Shown here one piece after another: positions 45,256 through 55,715 of a stretch of 64,000 nt of DNA. The translations under genes and the position numbers were made by a program. Source of the DNA: Magnetococcales bacterium. Lineage in GTDB: Bacteria > Pseudomonadota > Magnetococcia > Magnetococcales > JADFYX01. Every line of letters starts with the position of its first letter. Position 1 is the first letter of the stretch. Under the pieces are notes generated by a model that was not told where the DNA came from, ran no database searches, and saw only the letters and a list, made by a program, of their open reading frames with translations. Location: contig PEAM01000017.1 of assembly GCA_002753565.1 (NCBI GenBank), forward strand, positions 21,804-85,803, read 5' to 3'.

Positions 45256-45984
45256 TCAGGTGACTGCCGCCTCGCGCATTAACTGTTTCATCTCCCTCAC
45301 CGCCTTCTCCATGCCATCAAACAGGGCGCGGGCAATGATGGCATGGCCTATGTTGAGTTCGTTGATTTTCTCTATGGCGGCAATCTCCTGGACATTATGA
45401 TAGTGGAGACCATGGCCGGCATTGACAATCAGCCCCAGTTGTTGGGCCTCCTTGCTCCCCTGGATAATCTGGTGCAGTTCAGCCTCTCGTTCCGACGCCT
45501 GTTTGGCCAGGGCATAGCTTCCGGTATGCAGCTCGATGATCGGTGCCTTAACCTGATGAGCTGCACGAATTTGTGCCAGATCAGGGTCGATAAAAAGGGA
45601 GACCCGAATACCCGCCGCGGTTAATTGCCGAGTGGCCTGGGCTATCCTCTCCAGGTTTCCAACCACATCCAACCCCCCTTCTGTTGTCAGCTCTTGCCTT
45701 TTTTCGGGAACCAGACAGCAGTCGGTCGGTCGATATTTGAGAGCCAAAGCCACCATGGCATCGGTGGCCGCCATCTCCAGGTTGATTTTGGTCTGGCTGG
45801 TCGCCAGCAGTAGCTCCACATCCCGCTCTTGAATATGGCGGCGATCTTCACGCAGATGAACCGTAATACTGTCGGCCCCAGCCATTTCAGCTAGGAGAGC
45901 AGCGGTAACCGGGTCTGGGTAGCTGCCTCCTCGTGCTTGTCGAACAGTGGCAATATGGTCCACATTTACACCCAGTTTGATCAT
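45256..45984 (-). CDS. pdxJ: Pyridoxine 5'-phosphate synthase
   Basis: Final ring-closing step of vitamin B6 synthesis by the DXP-dependent route: 3-amino-2-oxopropyl phosphate plus deoxyxylulose phosphate. The start [18 protein letters not shown] is the family signature; [18 protein letters not shown] and [11 protein letters not shown] supply the other active-site histidines. 242 residues, normal. First gene of pdxJ-acpS-GAF-GspE. Confidence 0.98.
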   Translation of the reverse strand: MIKLGVNVDHIATVRQARGGSYPDPVTAALLAEMAGADSITVHLREDRRHIQERDVELLLATSQTKINLEMAATDAMVALALKYRPTDCCLVPEKRQELTTEGGLDVVGNLERIAQATRQLTAAGIRVSLFIDPDLAQIRAAHQVKAPIIELHTGSYALAKQASEREAELHQIIQGSKEAQQLGLIVNAGHGLHYHNVQEIAAIEKINELNIGHAIIARALFDGMEKAVREMKQLMREAAVT

Positions 45985-46026
45985 GGTTATCCTATTTCCT
46001 TGTTGGTTGATGACAGGGTTGAGGGG

Positions 46027-49000
46027 TCACTCTTGGGAACCATCCTCTCCCTCTTCTCCGTTGTCAGAGGCGTTGAGAATATCCCGAATGATCCCCGGCA
46101 CCAAGCTGGAGAAGGGTCGGATAGTGACTTCCGGATCATCCAGCTTGCCTTCCACTGTAAATTGGGTCTCCAATACCGCTTTTCGGTTGCCGGCCAACAG
46201 GGTACCCAGCAGGGGCACCTTGCTGATGAAGGAGTCCAGGGTTTGCAGGGGGCGAATACCGATAAGGAGCTTCAATCTCTCGTCCGGCAGGTTGACCCAA
46301 CCCGAGAGGACAATCTTCATGGAGGGGCCGTTAAGCGACATCAATTCGGTGCGTAACACACTATCTTCAAAGATCAACTCCCCCTGAAAACTGTTGTAAC
46401 CAAACCCCTTCGACTCTAAATCCGGGCGATCCCCAACGATGAGGTTGGGGAGATCTTTCAAGGAGAACAGCCCGAGGATGGTAGAGAAAAAATCCAGCTT
46501 GGCAAAAGAGCCATGGCGAAGCTCAATCTGGCCGACGCCGGTCAGATGATCTTTGAGCTTGCCGCCGGGGGGGATGAAACCATCCAGGGTAATATCCAGG
46601 GTGCCCGATCCGCCATACATGAACTCATCATGAACAGCCAGGCTCTCCAGAAGATTGCCCACATCATCGCTATCGATATTAAACCAGCCGGAGTAGAATC
46701 CCGACCCAAACTGGAACGGCCAGAGCAACTCTCCTTTCATGATGACATCGCCCTCACCCCAAACCCCTTGCAGAGTGTGGAGTTTGAAAAATCTTTTTTC
46801 GATATCCATGTTGGCGATAATAAGGCCGGCCTCTTTCCTGTCGGCCAGATAGACCCGTTTGGACTTAAGCTTGAGGTTGACCCGTGGCCACTCCCGATCA
46901 ATCGTCGGTTTGACAGGCTCAATCTCCGGGCGAAATGTGGTTTTCCAGAAGGCAGAGAGATCCAACTCATCCAGATCGGCCCGCACCAGCCAATCTCCCA
47001 ACCCAGAAGCCAGAGGGTTGGTCTGGGCAATCCCCAATCGTCCACGGGTATTACCCAGCTCGATGGAAGAGAGGTTCAGCTCTCCCTGGTTGCTGGAGAG
47101 ATCCCATCGACCATCACCATGAAACTGCAAATTCCCCAGGTTGGTCTGAATGCTGGAGAGGTAGAGCATGCCGTTGAGTTTAAGGTTGCCGATACCTGTG
47201 ATAAACCCGGTCTCCCCTTCCGGTTTTTGCCACCCCATGGTCCCATAGATATCCAGAGAGTCGGCCACCAACTTGGCCTGGACTTTAAAATTGGGGTCAT
47301 TGGCGGACCGTTTGATATCCAGCCAAAAAGGGGCCGTACCCAAAAACTCACCGCTGGCACCAAGCAGTGGGGAGAACCATTTGCTCAATCTTTTCTCTGT
47401 GATGGAACTGTTGAGCCGAGCATCAAAGTTAACCCGTTTGGGTTGGGAATAGTCCTGTAGATTGACTTGACCATGAACCGGAAAGTCGACAAAGTTGGAT
47501 TCGAGAATAGAGATGCCAATTTTTTTCGGGTCCAGATTCAACCACCCCTTTACATTGGTAAAAGGCGGATCAAAAAAGGGGAGCTTTACCTTGGCTTCAC
47601 TAAAGTCCAGCCTGCCAGAAAAGGTGGTTTTACTCAGCTTCCACAGCGGAACCGCAATCTTCATGGCCAGATCACCCTGACCGGAGAGGTGGCTGCCGCT
47701 CAAACCGATGGTTCGATCCCATTTCAGGGTGGGGCTGGCCATCACTTCGTTCCAAAGCGTGGTCAGATCGGCCCGCTTGGCCTGAAAGGCAACATCCACC
47801 AGGGGGTTTTCAACCAGATTGACTATTTTCACCTCCCCCTGAATTTTTCTGCTGTTACCAAAATGGGCACTGTCCACTTTGGCAAAGAAGGATTTCCGGT
47901 CAAAAAGCACACTCCCCTGAACATTGGTAAGCGGGAGTATCCCCGGAAAATAACGCAACGACAGGCCGCTCACCTCTCCCTCTATACGGAAAAGGGTCTC
48001 TTTTTTTTGGGTTTCCCAAGCTTTTTTACCGGTCTTTTTCTCTCGACCAAAGGGGATCTGGGAGAGGGGTCCTTTTATTTTGACATTGGCATGGTTGACA
48101 ATGCCATTTTTTAAAGAGCCATCCAGCCAATCCACCACAGCCTTATCCATAATCCCGGCCGGATAGTAGAATTTGGCCTTATTGACCGGCACCCCTCCGG
48201 CATCTGCCACAAGATCGATAAAAGGCTCCTCTCCCTTCATGTCGGTGAGCAGCAGTTGACCATTGGCTTTACCGTGGAGATTATCCAGATCAAACTGACC
48301 AACCTCCAGCCGAGCCGACTCCTTATCCATGATCAAAGAGCCATTGGCGATCAAGCCGGTAATGGGCAGAGGCCAGCGAAACATCTCCGGCCACTCGATC
48401 ATCCCCCAGCCGGCTTGGAGTCGCCAATAGGCGGTAAGACGCTCTGCAACACCATCCCATAACAGGGATGACTCCAGGTTGACTGGGCTGGAAAAGCCCC
48501 GCAAGGGTTGAATATCAGCAAGATAAGGGCGCAAAGTCTCCCCGTGAAGCTCTTGGGTTTTCACCTCTCCAATCCAACTACCCTCTGGGCTTTTAGCCAT
48601 TTTCAAGGAGACCGTCGTAGTCCAACCCTTGGCGGGAATGTGGGCATCTATTGCCAGGCGCAGGGTCTCATCTTGTTGAAACAGCAGAGAGGCGTTGACC
48701 TCGGTCATTTGAATAATGGTCGGCTTTTTTTTGTTGATCACCTTTTCATCCAGCCAGGTAACCCGGCTGTTGCCAAAACTGATGGCAGAAAAGGGGATGG
48801 TGTCCCCCCCTTTTTTGGGAGAGATCTCCTGGGCGCTGAGCCTCTGGTTGCCGATAAAGATCTCCCCCTTGGCATCACGATGAAGATGGAGGTCGGCCCC
48901 TTCGATAATCAACCCCACCGAGTTCCACCCCTCCCACCAGTTTAAAGGGGAAAAACGGAGCTGGAGAGAGCTGGCCTGCAGAAAAGGTCGATCTGGGGTT

Positions 49001-49311
49001 TGGGGCAGAGAGAAGGATATACCGGAACCTTTGACCGCAAAGGAGAGCCCCCCTTGAGCAGATAGCCCGGTTAATTTGACCTGAAAACCACTCAAATCGG
49101 TTAAGCGTTGGTTTACCTGGGGGATGAAATGGTCCAGATTAGGGGGGAAAAAGGTCAACCATGCCGAAAGCGTGCCCAGAACAAGCAGTGGCAGCAGTAT
49201 GAGGTAGGAGAAAAGCCGACGTAACAGGCTCACGCGGGATGACCCCTTCGGATTCTCAGTCGATTCCGTCGGGCTTTCCTCTTTTTTATCAGTGTCTTCT
49301 GTCTGAGTCAT
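46027..49311 (-). CDS. YhdP/AsmA-like envelope protein (DUF3971 type)
   Basis: A 1094-residue protein with one N-terminal membrane anchor (LFSYLILLPLLVLGTLSAWL, ~34-53) and a long periplasmic body of beta-strand repeats. The C-terminal 250 residues, with LDGFIPPGGKLKDHLTGVGQIELRHG and TVEGKLDDPEVTI, are the AsmA-like C-terminal region. YhdP and related proteins are bridge-like carriers that move phospholipids to the outer membrane. Stands alone, divergent from glnE by 88 bases. Which of the AsmA-family roles it fills is inferred only from size and layout. Confidence 0.85.
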   Translation of the reverse strand: MTQTEDTDKKEESPTESTENPKGSSRVSLLRRLFSYLILLPLLVLGTLSAWLTFFPPNLDHFIPQVNQRLTDLSGFQVKLTGLSAQGGLSFAVKGSGISFSLPQTPDRPFLQASSLQLRFSPLNWWEGWNSVGLIIEGADLHLHRDAKGEIFIGNQRLSAQEISPKKGGDTIPFSAISFGNSRVTWLDEKVINKKKPTIIQMTEVNASLLFQQDETLRLAIDAHIPAKGWTTTVSLKMAKSPEGSWIGEVKTQELHGETLRPYLADIQPLRGFSSPVNLESSLLWDGVAERLTAYWRLQAGWGMIEWPEMFRWPLPITGLIANGSLIMDKESARLEVGQFDLDNLHGKANGQLLLTDMKGEEPFIDLVADAGGVPVNKAKFYYPAGIMDKAVVDWLDGSLKNGIVNHANVKIKGPLSQIPFGREKKTGKKAWETQKKETLFRIEGEVSGLSLRYFPGILPLTNVQGSVLFDRKSFFAKVDSAHFGNSRKIQGEVKIVNLVENPLVDVAFQAKRADLTTLWNEVMASPTLKWDRTIGLSGSHLSGQGDLAMKIAVPLWKLSKTTFSGRLDFSEAKVKLPFFDPPFTNVKGWLNLDPKKIGISILESNFVDFPVHGQVNLQDYSQPKRVNFDARLNSSITEKRLSKWFSPLLGASGEFLGTAPFWLDIKRSANDPNFKVQAKLVADSLDIYGTMGWQKPEGETGFITGIGNLKLNGMLYLSSIQTNLGNLQFHGDGRWDLSSNQGELNLSSIELGNTRGRLGIAQTNPLASGLGDWLVRADLDELDLSAFWKTTFRPEIEPVKPTIDREWPRVNLKLKSKRVYLADRKEAGLIIANMDIEKRFFKLHTLQGVWGEGDVIMKGELLWPFQFGSGFYSGWFNIDSDDVGNLLESLAVHDEFMYGGSGTLDITLDGFIPPGGKLKDHLTGVGQIELRHGSFAKLDFFSTILGLFSLKDLPNLIVGDRPDLESKGFGYNSFQGELIFEDSVLRTELMSLNGPSMKIVLSGWVNLPDERLKLLIGIRPLQTLDSFISKVPLLGTLLAGNRKAVLETQFTVEGKLDDPEVTIRPFSSLVPGIIRDILNASDNGEEGEDGSQE

Positions 49312-49453
49312 CCGTTAAACTGTTTGCAATGGAGTTTTATGAAAGGTAAGTGTACCTGAACAGCATCAAAATTTCATTGAATTGATCACGTAATCAGGAT
49401 TGATCTGGAAACAACAAGGTACAAGAGTGCTTGTGTATAAGGGAATGGATATC

Positions 49454-52400
49454 ATGGAGCAACTGAAAAAAGCCGCAGAACAACTGTCCTTGGACGAAAA
49501 GTGCCAACAATCCATCCAAGATCTGGCCGACCTGACCGCCCACCCCAAAGATGTTTTCAGCATGCTCCTGAAGTTTTGCGAATCCCATGCCCAAAAGCCA
49601 GAAAATCTGCACCGAATGATCACCATGCTTGCGGAGCCGGTACAGAGAAAAAGAGTGGTCTTTGCCTTTGGTAACAGCCCCTTTCTCTCTCAGCTCATAC
49701 ACAAATGGCCTGAGTTCCTGGACGAACCAACCCCGCAACTCCCTGCGATTCCAACCAAAGAGCAGCTCTCCATCCAGGTGCTATCCTCTGCCTTTAGTCG
49801 CAACGATGCCGACCGACTGATTCGACTGGCCAAACAGCGGGCCTACCTCTGGTTGGGCATGCGAGATCTGACTCAGGAGGCCTCCTTGTTGGAGACCATT
49901 GAAGGGCTGTCCGATCTGGCGGATGCCTGCTTGGAGGCCGCCTACCTCTGGCTGGACCGTTGGTTGACCCAACGCCATGGACCACCTCTGGTTGGCTCAG
50001 AGCGTAAACCGGCCCGTTTTACCATCTTGGGTATGGGCAAGCTGGGGGCCAGAGAGCTGAACTTCTCTTCGGATATCGACCTGATCTATCTCTATGATAA
50101 AGATGAAGGTAAAACCGATGGTCAACGGGCCATCTCCATCAAAGACTATTACTCCCGCCTGGGTCGTGAGCTCATCCAGATGCTGGGAAAATCCACGGCT
50201 GAGGGGCGGGCTTTCCGGGTCGACCTGCGGCTCCGGCCAGAGGGAGAGAGTGGCGATCTTGCTCTCTCTACCCGCTCTGCCGAGGTCTATTATGAATCCT
50301 GGGGACAAACCTGGGAGCGATCCGCCATGATCAAGGCCAGAGCGGTCGCCGGGGATCTGGCTTTGGGAGAGCGGTTCTTAGAGAATATTCGCCCTTTTGT
50401 CTTCCGGCGTTTCCTCGACTTTGCCGCTCTGGATGCCATTCGGGAGATGAAGCGAAAAATCGACCGTAAAATTACCGGAGCCCATGACTATCTGCGTAAT
50501 GTCAAGCTGGGCTATGGGGGGATTCGGGAGATTGAATTTTTTGTCCAGTGTCAGCAGTTGATCCACGGCGGGAAAAATCCCAAGCTTCGATACAGAGAGA
50601 CCTTGGTCATTTTACAGCAGTTGGTTATCCATGGTCTGCTGGAAAAAAAGAGTGCCGCCTTTCTTTCCGATGCCTACATCTTTCTGCGTACGATAGAACA
50701 TCGGCTGCAGATTGAATGGGAAAAACAGACCCACTCTCTGCCCGAAGAGCCGGATAAGTTCTATCGGGTAGCCAAACGGGCCGGTTACGCCTCGGCTGAG
50801 GCGCTCCAAGAGCAGTTGACCTTCTACACCGATGGGGTTCAAACCATCTATGGCAACCTTTTTTTTGAGGGGGAGCGCCGTGTTTCCCCTCAAACCAACC
50901 CCCATTTACAAGCCCTGTTGGAGTGCAACCCAGAGGGAGACAGCTGCCTGGCACCCCTGAAAGAGGCAGGGTTTCACAACCCAGAGCAGACAAGAAAAGT
51001 GTTGAGTATTCTACGGGCCGGACCACGAGGGGTGGCCCTCACCGAACATGATCGGCTCTGGTACGACAAAATCACCCAGCCGTTACTGTCGGAAATTCTC
51101 AACGCCCCCGATCAAGACCTGGCCTTACAGCATGCCGAAGCCTTCCTCTCTCGACTGGGCCATCGGGTGAGCTATCTGGCCATGATGTTGGAAAACCCGG
51201 CCATCCTTAAACTGCTGGTCCGACTCTTTGGCAGCTCCCCCCTCCTCTCCCGTTTTTTAATCCAACATCCGGAACTGATGGACCGCCTTTCGGTTGCGGA
51301 TTTTTTTACCAAGACCGTTAACAAAAACCATCTGTTTCAGTCCATCAAGCCTTTTATGGACAGAAGCGATGAGCCTGAGATCCGTTTTAATCTGTTGCGA
51401 GAGTTCAAGCATATCGAAACCCTCCGCTTGGGGGTGGGGGATCTGTCGGGTACTGTCGAGCTATACGAAGTGATGGCAGGGCTTTCCAATCTGGCCGAGG
51501 TGGTGTTACAACAGGTTTTCGAGGATGGCTGGCGAGAGCTTGCCAAACGCTATGGCAACCCCTGTTGGCAAACAGAAGAGGGAGAGGTTCAACCGGCCCC
51601 TTTTGCTATTTTTGCCATGGGTAAACTGGGGGGTGGAGAGCTGAACTACTCCTCCGACCTGGATCTGATCTTCATCCATGGTGGCGAGGGAAGTGAGCAG
51701 ATGACCGATGGAGAGCGGTCGATTCCCAACAACCAGTTTTTTACCCGTCTGGGTCAAAAAATCATCACCAGCATTACCGTCATGTCCGGTGCCGGAAAAC
51801 TCTATGAGTTGGATATGCGGTTACGTCCCTCCGGTCAATCCGGCCCCCTGGTTACCCACCTGGACTCCTTTATCCGTTACCAGAAAAAGGATGCCTGGGT
51901 TTGGGAACATCAGGCCCTGACACGGGCTAGAGGGGTAGTGGGCGATCACGCTTTTATTCAGAAGATCCACGGAGCCATTCGGGAGATCCTCTGTCAGCCA
52001 CGGGAAATAGAGCCTCTAAAAGAGGAGGTGGTGAAGATGCGGGAGAGAATGTACGAGGAAAAAAAACCTTCTCAGGATTGGATCGACATCAAACAGAGCC
52101 GAGGGGGGATTGTCGATATCGAGTTTCTTGTGCAGTTTTTGATTCTGGCCCATGGCAAAAACAAACCGGAGATTCTCCACCGAAACGCCACCCGTGCCCT
52201 TTTCTCCTTCCAAAGAACAGGGCTGCTACAGAAAGAGGAGTGTGCGGTTCTGGAGGAGGCCTACTATTTCTATCGCCTGGTAGAGAACCGACTCAGACTA
52301 CTCCACGACCGCTCCGAAAACCGCATAGGGCCCGATGGAAACGTTCAGCGACAACTGCATCGATTGTGCGGGCTGGAGCCGGAAGAGACCATTTTCGATG

Positions 52401-52465
52401 CGCTACAGAGCCGATTTGACAAGGTCTATCCGATTGTCCAACACTATCTTCAACAAGGAAAATAA
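49454..52465 (+). CDS. glnE: Glutamine synthetase adenylyltransferase/adenylyl-removing enzyme
   Basis: Bifunctional enzyme that adds and removes AMP on glutamine synthetase under PII control. Two nucleotidyltransferase domains are visible: GMGKLGARELNFSSDIDLIY (~190-210, removing activity) and AMGKLGGGELNYSSDLDLIF (~715-735, adding activity), each with the G-S/D-x-D pattern and a following helical regulatory region. ATG at 49454 is preferred because AAGGGA lies nine bases before it; in-frame ATG at 49445 and 49400 lack a proper site. About 1003 residues, close to the family (about 950-1000). Neither glnA nor glnB is in the window. Confidence 0.97.
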   Translation: MEQLKKAAEQLSLDEKCQQSIQDLADLTAHPKDVFSMLLKFCESHAQKPENLHRMITMLAEPVQRKRVVFAFGNSPFLSQLIHKWPEFLDEPTPQLPAIPTKEQLSIQVLSSAFSRNDADRLIRLAKQRAYLWLGMRDLTQEASLLETIEGLSDLADACLEAAYLWLDRWLTQRHGPPLVGSERKPARFTILGMGKLGARELNFSSDIDLIYLYDKDEGKTDGQRAISIKDYYSRLGRELIQMLGKSTAEGRAFRVDLRLRPEGESGDLALSTRSAEVYYESWGQTWERSAMIKARAVAGDLALGERFLENIRPFVFRRFLDFAALDAIREMKRKIDRKITGAHDYLRNVKLGYGGIREIEFFVQCQQLIHGGKNPKLRYRETLVILQQLVIHGLLEKKSAAFLSDAYIFLRTIEHRLQIEWEKQTHSLPEEPDKFYRVAKRAGYASAEALQEQLTFYTDGVQTIYGNLFFEGERRVSPQTNPHLQALLECNPEGDSCLAPLKEAGFHNPEQTRKVLSILRAGPRGVALTEHDRLWYDKITQPLLSEILNAPDQDLALQHAEAFLSRLGHRVSYLAMMLENPAILKLLVRLFGSSPLLSRFLIQHPELMDRLSVADFFTKTVNKNHLFQSIKPFMDRSDEPEIRFNLLREFKHIETLRLGVGDLSGTVELYEVMAGLSNLAEVVLQQVFEDGWRELAKRYGNPCWQTEEGEVQPAPFAIFAMGKLGGGELNYSSDLDLIFIHGGEGSEQMTDGERSIPNNQFFTRLGQKIITSITVMSGAGKLYELDMRLRPSGQSGPLVTHLDSFIRYQKKDAWVWEHQALTRARGVVGDHAFIQKIHGAIREILCQPREIEPLKEEVVKMRERMYEEKKPSQDWIDIKQSRGGIVDIEFLVQFLILAHGKNKPEILHRNATRALFSFQRTGLLQKEECAVLEEAYYFYRLVENRLRLLHDRSENRIGPDGNVQRQLHRLCGLEPEETIFDALQSRFDKVYPIVQHYLQQGK

Positions 52466-52471
52466 TACCCC

Positions 52472-52765
52472 ATGGACCACCTGCTAATCAGCGCCGACCC
52501 CGATGAGATGGATCGAGAACGACGCAAAGCCAAAGAGTTAAAAAGAAGCCCTTGGTGGAAAAATCGGTTGGGAGAGGGAAAATGTGCCTATTGTGGCGAG
52601 CGGCACCACCCTAAAAAACTCACCATGGACCACATGACCCCTCTAATTAGAGGAGGAAAAACCAGCAGAAGCAACTGTGTGCCCGCTTGTGTGGAGTGTA
52701 ACCGCTTAAAAGAGAACCTGCCGGCCCACGAGTGGCGGGCGGTGATGGATAAACGGCGTATATAG
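52472..52765 (+). CDS. HNH endonuclease-like protein
   Basis: A 97-residue protein with the HNH fold: CAYCG (zinc knuckle), LTMDHMTPLIRGGKTSRSN (His of H-N-H with Asn) and CVECNRLKENLP (second knuckle). It lies seven bases after glnE in the same direction. Small HNH proteins of this type are common; function may be repair or RNA/DNA cleavage, not known. It ends nine bases before the converging TatD gene. Confidence 0.85.
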   Translation: MDHLLISADPDEMDRERRKAKELKRSPWWKNRLGEGKCAYCGERHHPKKLTMDHMTPLIRGGKTSRSNCVPACVECNRLKENLPAHEWRAVMDKRRI

Positions 52766-52774
52766 CCCGACCTT

Positions 52775-54172
52775 CTACCCAACCCGGTTTAAAAATCGCC
52801 GACGAAACTTAACCCCCAACACCTCTTCTGCCAGATGTTGGCAGGCGGCAATATCCACCCCTTCCAAACCATCCACCGCCGTTGCGGTTACATCGGGAAC
52901 CTGGCGCTTGGCGCAGCGAATAAAATCCAGCAGTGCCGCGTAGGAGTCGGGGAAGGCCGGTTGGCAGTGCTGGTTGTAAACAGCCTCATTGTGTGCATTC
53001 AAGGAGATAGACAGGGCGTCGATCAGCCCCTTGAATCGAGGGGTGATATCTTGCTGGTAGACCCGGTTGGCAAGCCCGTCGGTGTTGATGCGAACCCGTT
53101 GGTTGCCTCTTTTTTTTACCTCTGTAGCTATCTGCAGCAACACCTCAAGCCGGAGGGTTGGCTCACCAAAGCCACAAAAGACAATCTCCTCATAGCCAGA
53201 AAAGTCCCCCATTGCCCGAAGAACCTCCTCAGCCTTGGGGGTATGGTTCAGGGTGAGGTCGTAGTCGTGAACCACGGGTCCGCTCTCCCACTTGGGACAA
53301 AATCCACAGTGGAGGGTACACCCTTTGGTCAGGTTGATATATAACCCCTTGCCAATGGGATAGGCCAATACCTCCGCTTTGGTTTCAGTGGCACCGCTAC
53401 CGATGCGAAACAGCTTTTGATAGTTTTGCGTTGTTACCTTGGCCACCTCCTGCAAGGAGATGTTTTTTAATGCCGCTATTTTTTCTGCTATTTTAATCAC
53501 ATAGGCAGGTTCGTTTCGCTTACCTCGAAACGGAACCGGAGCCAAATAGGGGGCATCGGTCTCGATTAAAAGTCGCTCCAGGGGAGTGTTGGCGGCAATC
53601 TGGTGGAGAGATGTGGCATTTTTAAAAGTTAAGATACCAGAAAAACTGATATAAAAACCCTGATCCAACGCCCACTGGGCCAAGGATTGGTCGCCGGTAA
53701 AACAGTGGATCACCCCCCCACAGCTTTTGGCCCCCTCCTCCTCCATCACCTGCTTGGTCTTCTCGTCTGCCTCTCGAGTGTGGATGATCAAGGGCAGATC
53801 CAAGGCCACCGCAGCCCGGACATGGTTTCGAAACACCAACTCTTGTCGCTCTCGACTGCTAAAATCATAGTGAAAATCAAAACCGGTCTCACCAATGGCC
53901 ACCACTTTATCGGACTTTGTCCCTTGGGCCATAATCGCCTCCAGGGAGTAATCGTCAGCTTTATCGGCATTATGGGGATGGATTCCGGCACTGGTGTAGA
54001 TGATGCCAGGATAGCGGGCGCAAATTTTGAGAAGATCATCCACCTCTTCGAGTTTGGTGGATATGGTGTTGATAAAACGGACTTTGTCCTCCTGGCTTCG
54101 CTCAATGGTGGCATCGAGATCTTTGGCAAAGTCAGAAAAATTCAGATGGGCATGGCTATCGGCAAAAAACAT
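52775..54172 (-). CDS. TatD-family deoxyribonuclease fused to a radical SAM domain
   Basis: 465 residues. Residues 1-260 are a TatD metal-dependent nuclease: SHAHLNF, AIGETGFDFHY, IIHTREAD, GVIHCFTGD and IETDAPYLAP with the usual metal ligands. After a short linker (GSGATETKAEVLAY) comes a radical SAM domain with the 4Fe-4S motif CTLHCGFC (Cys-x3-Cys-x2-Cys) and GFGEPTLR, spanning ~275-465. The two parts are known in databases as TatD-associated radical SAM proteins; here they are one chain without a frameshift or stop between. Role of the SAM half is unknown. The TatD gene position after holB agrees with the E. coli fab-tmk-holB-ycfH order. Confidence 0.9.
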   Translation of the reverse strand: MFFADSHAHLNFSDFAKDLDATIERSQEDKVRFINTISTKLEEVDDLLKICARYPGIIYTSAGIHPHNADKADDYSLEAIMAQGTKSDKVVAIGETGFDFHYDFSSRERQELVFRNHVRAAVALDLPLIIHTREADEKTKQVMEEEGAKSCGGVIHCFTGDQSLAQWALDQGFYISFSGILTFKNATSLHQIAANTPLERLLIETDAPYLAPVPFRGKRNEPAYVIKIAEKIAALKNISLQEVAKVTTQNYQKLFRIGSGATETKAEVLAYPIGKGLYINLTKGCTLHCGFCPKWESGPVVHDYDLTLNHTPKAEEVLRAMGDFSGYEEIVFCGFGEPTLRLEVLLQIATEVKKRGNQRVRINTDGLANRVYQQDITPRFKGLIDALSISLNAHNEAVYNQHCQPAFPDSYAALLDFIRCAKRQVPDVTATAVDGLEGVDIAACQHLAEEVLGVKFRRRFLNRVG

Positions 54173-54208
54173 ACGGACCTTCTAAAAAAAAGAGGTGAAA
54201 GCGATGGA

Positions 54209-55702
54209 TCAGGAGCTCTGAGGGGGGCTCTCTGTCCCTCTGTTTGCTCCACTGCGCCGCCGCCTTCTTCTTCTTCGCCGTTTTTTTGCTGGCGCACCAC
54301 CCTCTTGGCTGTCGGCGGACCCTCCCGGTTGAACTGTCTGTCCGTCAGCAGGCACCTTGCCGGTAGCTTGGGGTTTAACTTGATTATCCGCAGCAGCTTG
54401 AGCCACACCCTTTTGAGAGGCGGCAACACGGCCCCCCTCCTCCCCGGAGCGTTTGCCACGCCGACGGCGGCGGCTTCTCTTTTTTCTTTCTGGTTTGGGC
54501 GAACGGCTCTCTTCGGTATCCTCTTGGGGAGAGCCTGCTGGTGAGGTTTTTTTTGTCTCGGCAGCTGTTCTTTTTTGTGAATGTAGTTCAGAAGGGCAGA
54601 CCAACACCTCTTTGGAGGGGGTTCCATCCAAGCCATCTTGTTGCTTGATGGGTTGAGGCAGAGGTTTCTCTCGGCTCAACTGGTCTGCTGAGAGGGTCTC
54701 ATAACTGCCATCTTTATGCTGAACCGTCACCTTTTGGCTCAGGGTATGGACACACTTGACCGTTGCCTCTTGGCCCTGTTGGGTCCAGCAACACTTTTTA
54801 ACCTTGGGCAGCCCTTTTTTGAGTGCCTCGTAGGTGCTGTTCTCATAGGCCAGACAGCATAACAGACGACCACAAACCCCGGAAATACCATCGGGATTGA
54901 GGGATAGATCCTGGTTTTTGGCCATTCGAACCGAGACCGGATGAAACTTTTGCAGATATTGGGAGCAGCAAAGCTCTTTGCCACACGGACCAACCCCGCC
55001 TAAAAGGCGGGTCTCATCCCGAACCCCCACATGGCGCATCTCGATACGGGTTTTGAGCTCTGAACCCAGCTTGCGAACCAACTCCCGGAAATCGATACGA
55101 CCTTCGGAGGTAAAGTGGAAGAGAATTTTCCCCCCTTTATGTTGATAGCTCACCTTGGCGAGCTTCATCGGCAGTTTCAGCGCCCGAATCGCTTTTCGAC
55201 AGACCAACTTGGCTTTTTTTTCAACGGCCTCTTTTTTCTCCGTCGCTTGCAGATCTTGTGCAGAGAGCTTGCGGATGATGCGGGTGATGGCACCAGGGAA
55301 GAGGCGTGAAGGGTCGATATTCTTTTCTGGGGGACCGCTGGCAACATAGGTAACACGCCCCACCATCTCCCCGGAGCGGGTCTGCAGAAGAATGGAGTCG
55401 TTGGCCTCCAACTCAGGAAAATTAGCGGCAACCCGATAGACCATGCAGGAGCTGGGAAGAGAGAGACCAATCACCCGCTTTCCGCTGGTTATCGGCTTTT
55501 TGGGCGCTTTTTTGCTGCGGCCAGAGGGGGATGAGCCAGCCCCCGCTCCCTTGCCTTTGGCGGCAGTACGGATCGGTTTCTCGGCCTCATCAGGTCGATC
55601 CGAGCGTTTCTTAGGCGCACTCTCTATCCCGACCTCGGCGGCTGGGTCGGTGTGAGCCTCGACAGGGCGCTCCTGCTCGGATGGTTCGGCGGGTCTATTC
55701 AT
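54209..55702 (-). CDS. PSP1-domain protein (RicT/YaaT type) with basic C-terminal tail
   Basis: 497 residues. The central domain (~75-310) is a PSP1-domain protein like Bacillus YaaT/RicT: MRHVGVRDETRLLGGVGPCG, ELCCSQYLQKFHPVSVRMAK, then VCGRLLCCLAYE, with the several conserved cysteines that in RicT bind Fe-S clusters. An acidic and basic, low-complexity leader of ~70 residues precedes it, and the C-terminal ~130 residues are lysine/arginine/glutamate-rich (KKRSRRRRRGKRSG, KKRRRRRRRRRSG), probably disordered and nucleic-acid binding. It lies 14 bases from the holB stop on the same strand, and in Bacillus the yaaT gene follows holB too. In Bacillus RicT acts with RicA and RicF on RNA maturation (RNase Y). 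Confidence 0.85.
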   Translation of the reverse strand: MNRPAEPSEQERPVEAHTDPAAEVGIESAPKKRSDRPDEAEKPIRTAAKGKGAGAGSSPSGRSKKAPKKPITSGKRVIGLSLPSSCMVYRVAANFPELEANDSILLQTRSGEMVGRVTYVASGPPEKNIDPSRLFPGAITRIIRKLSAQDLQATEKKEAVEKKAKLVCRKAIRALKLPMKLAKVSYQHKGGKILFHFTSEGRIDFRELVRKLGSELKTRIEMRHVGVRDETRLLGGVGPCGKELCCSQYLQKFHPVSVRMAKNQDLSLNPDGISGVCGRLLCCLAYENSTYEALKKGLPKVKKCCWTQQGQEATVKCVHTLSQKVTVQHKDGSYETLSADQLSREKPLPQPIKQQDGLDGTPSKEVLVCPSELHSQKRTAAETKKTSPAGSPQEDTEESRSPKPERKKRSRRRRRGKRSGEEGGRVAASQKGVAQAAADNQVKPQATGKVPADGQTVQPGGSADSQEGGAPAKKRRRRRRRRRSGANRGTESPPQSS

Positions 55703-55715
55703 AATGGTCTATTCA

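Noticed and set aside
46513..47460. 315-codon plus-strand frame opposite the YhdP-like gene
   Set aside because: Shadow of a very long gene; no ribosome site or family.
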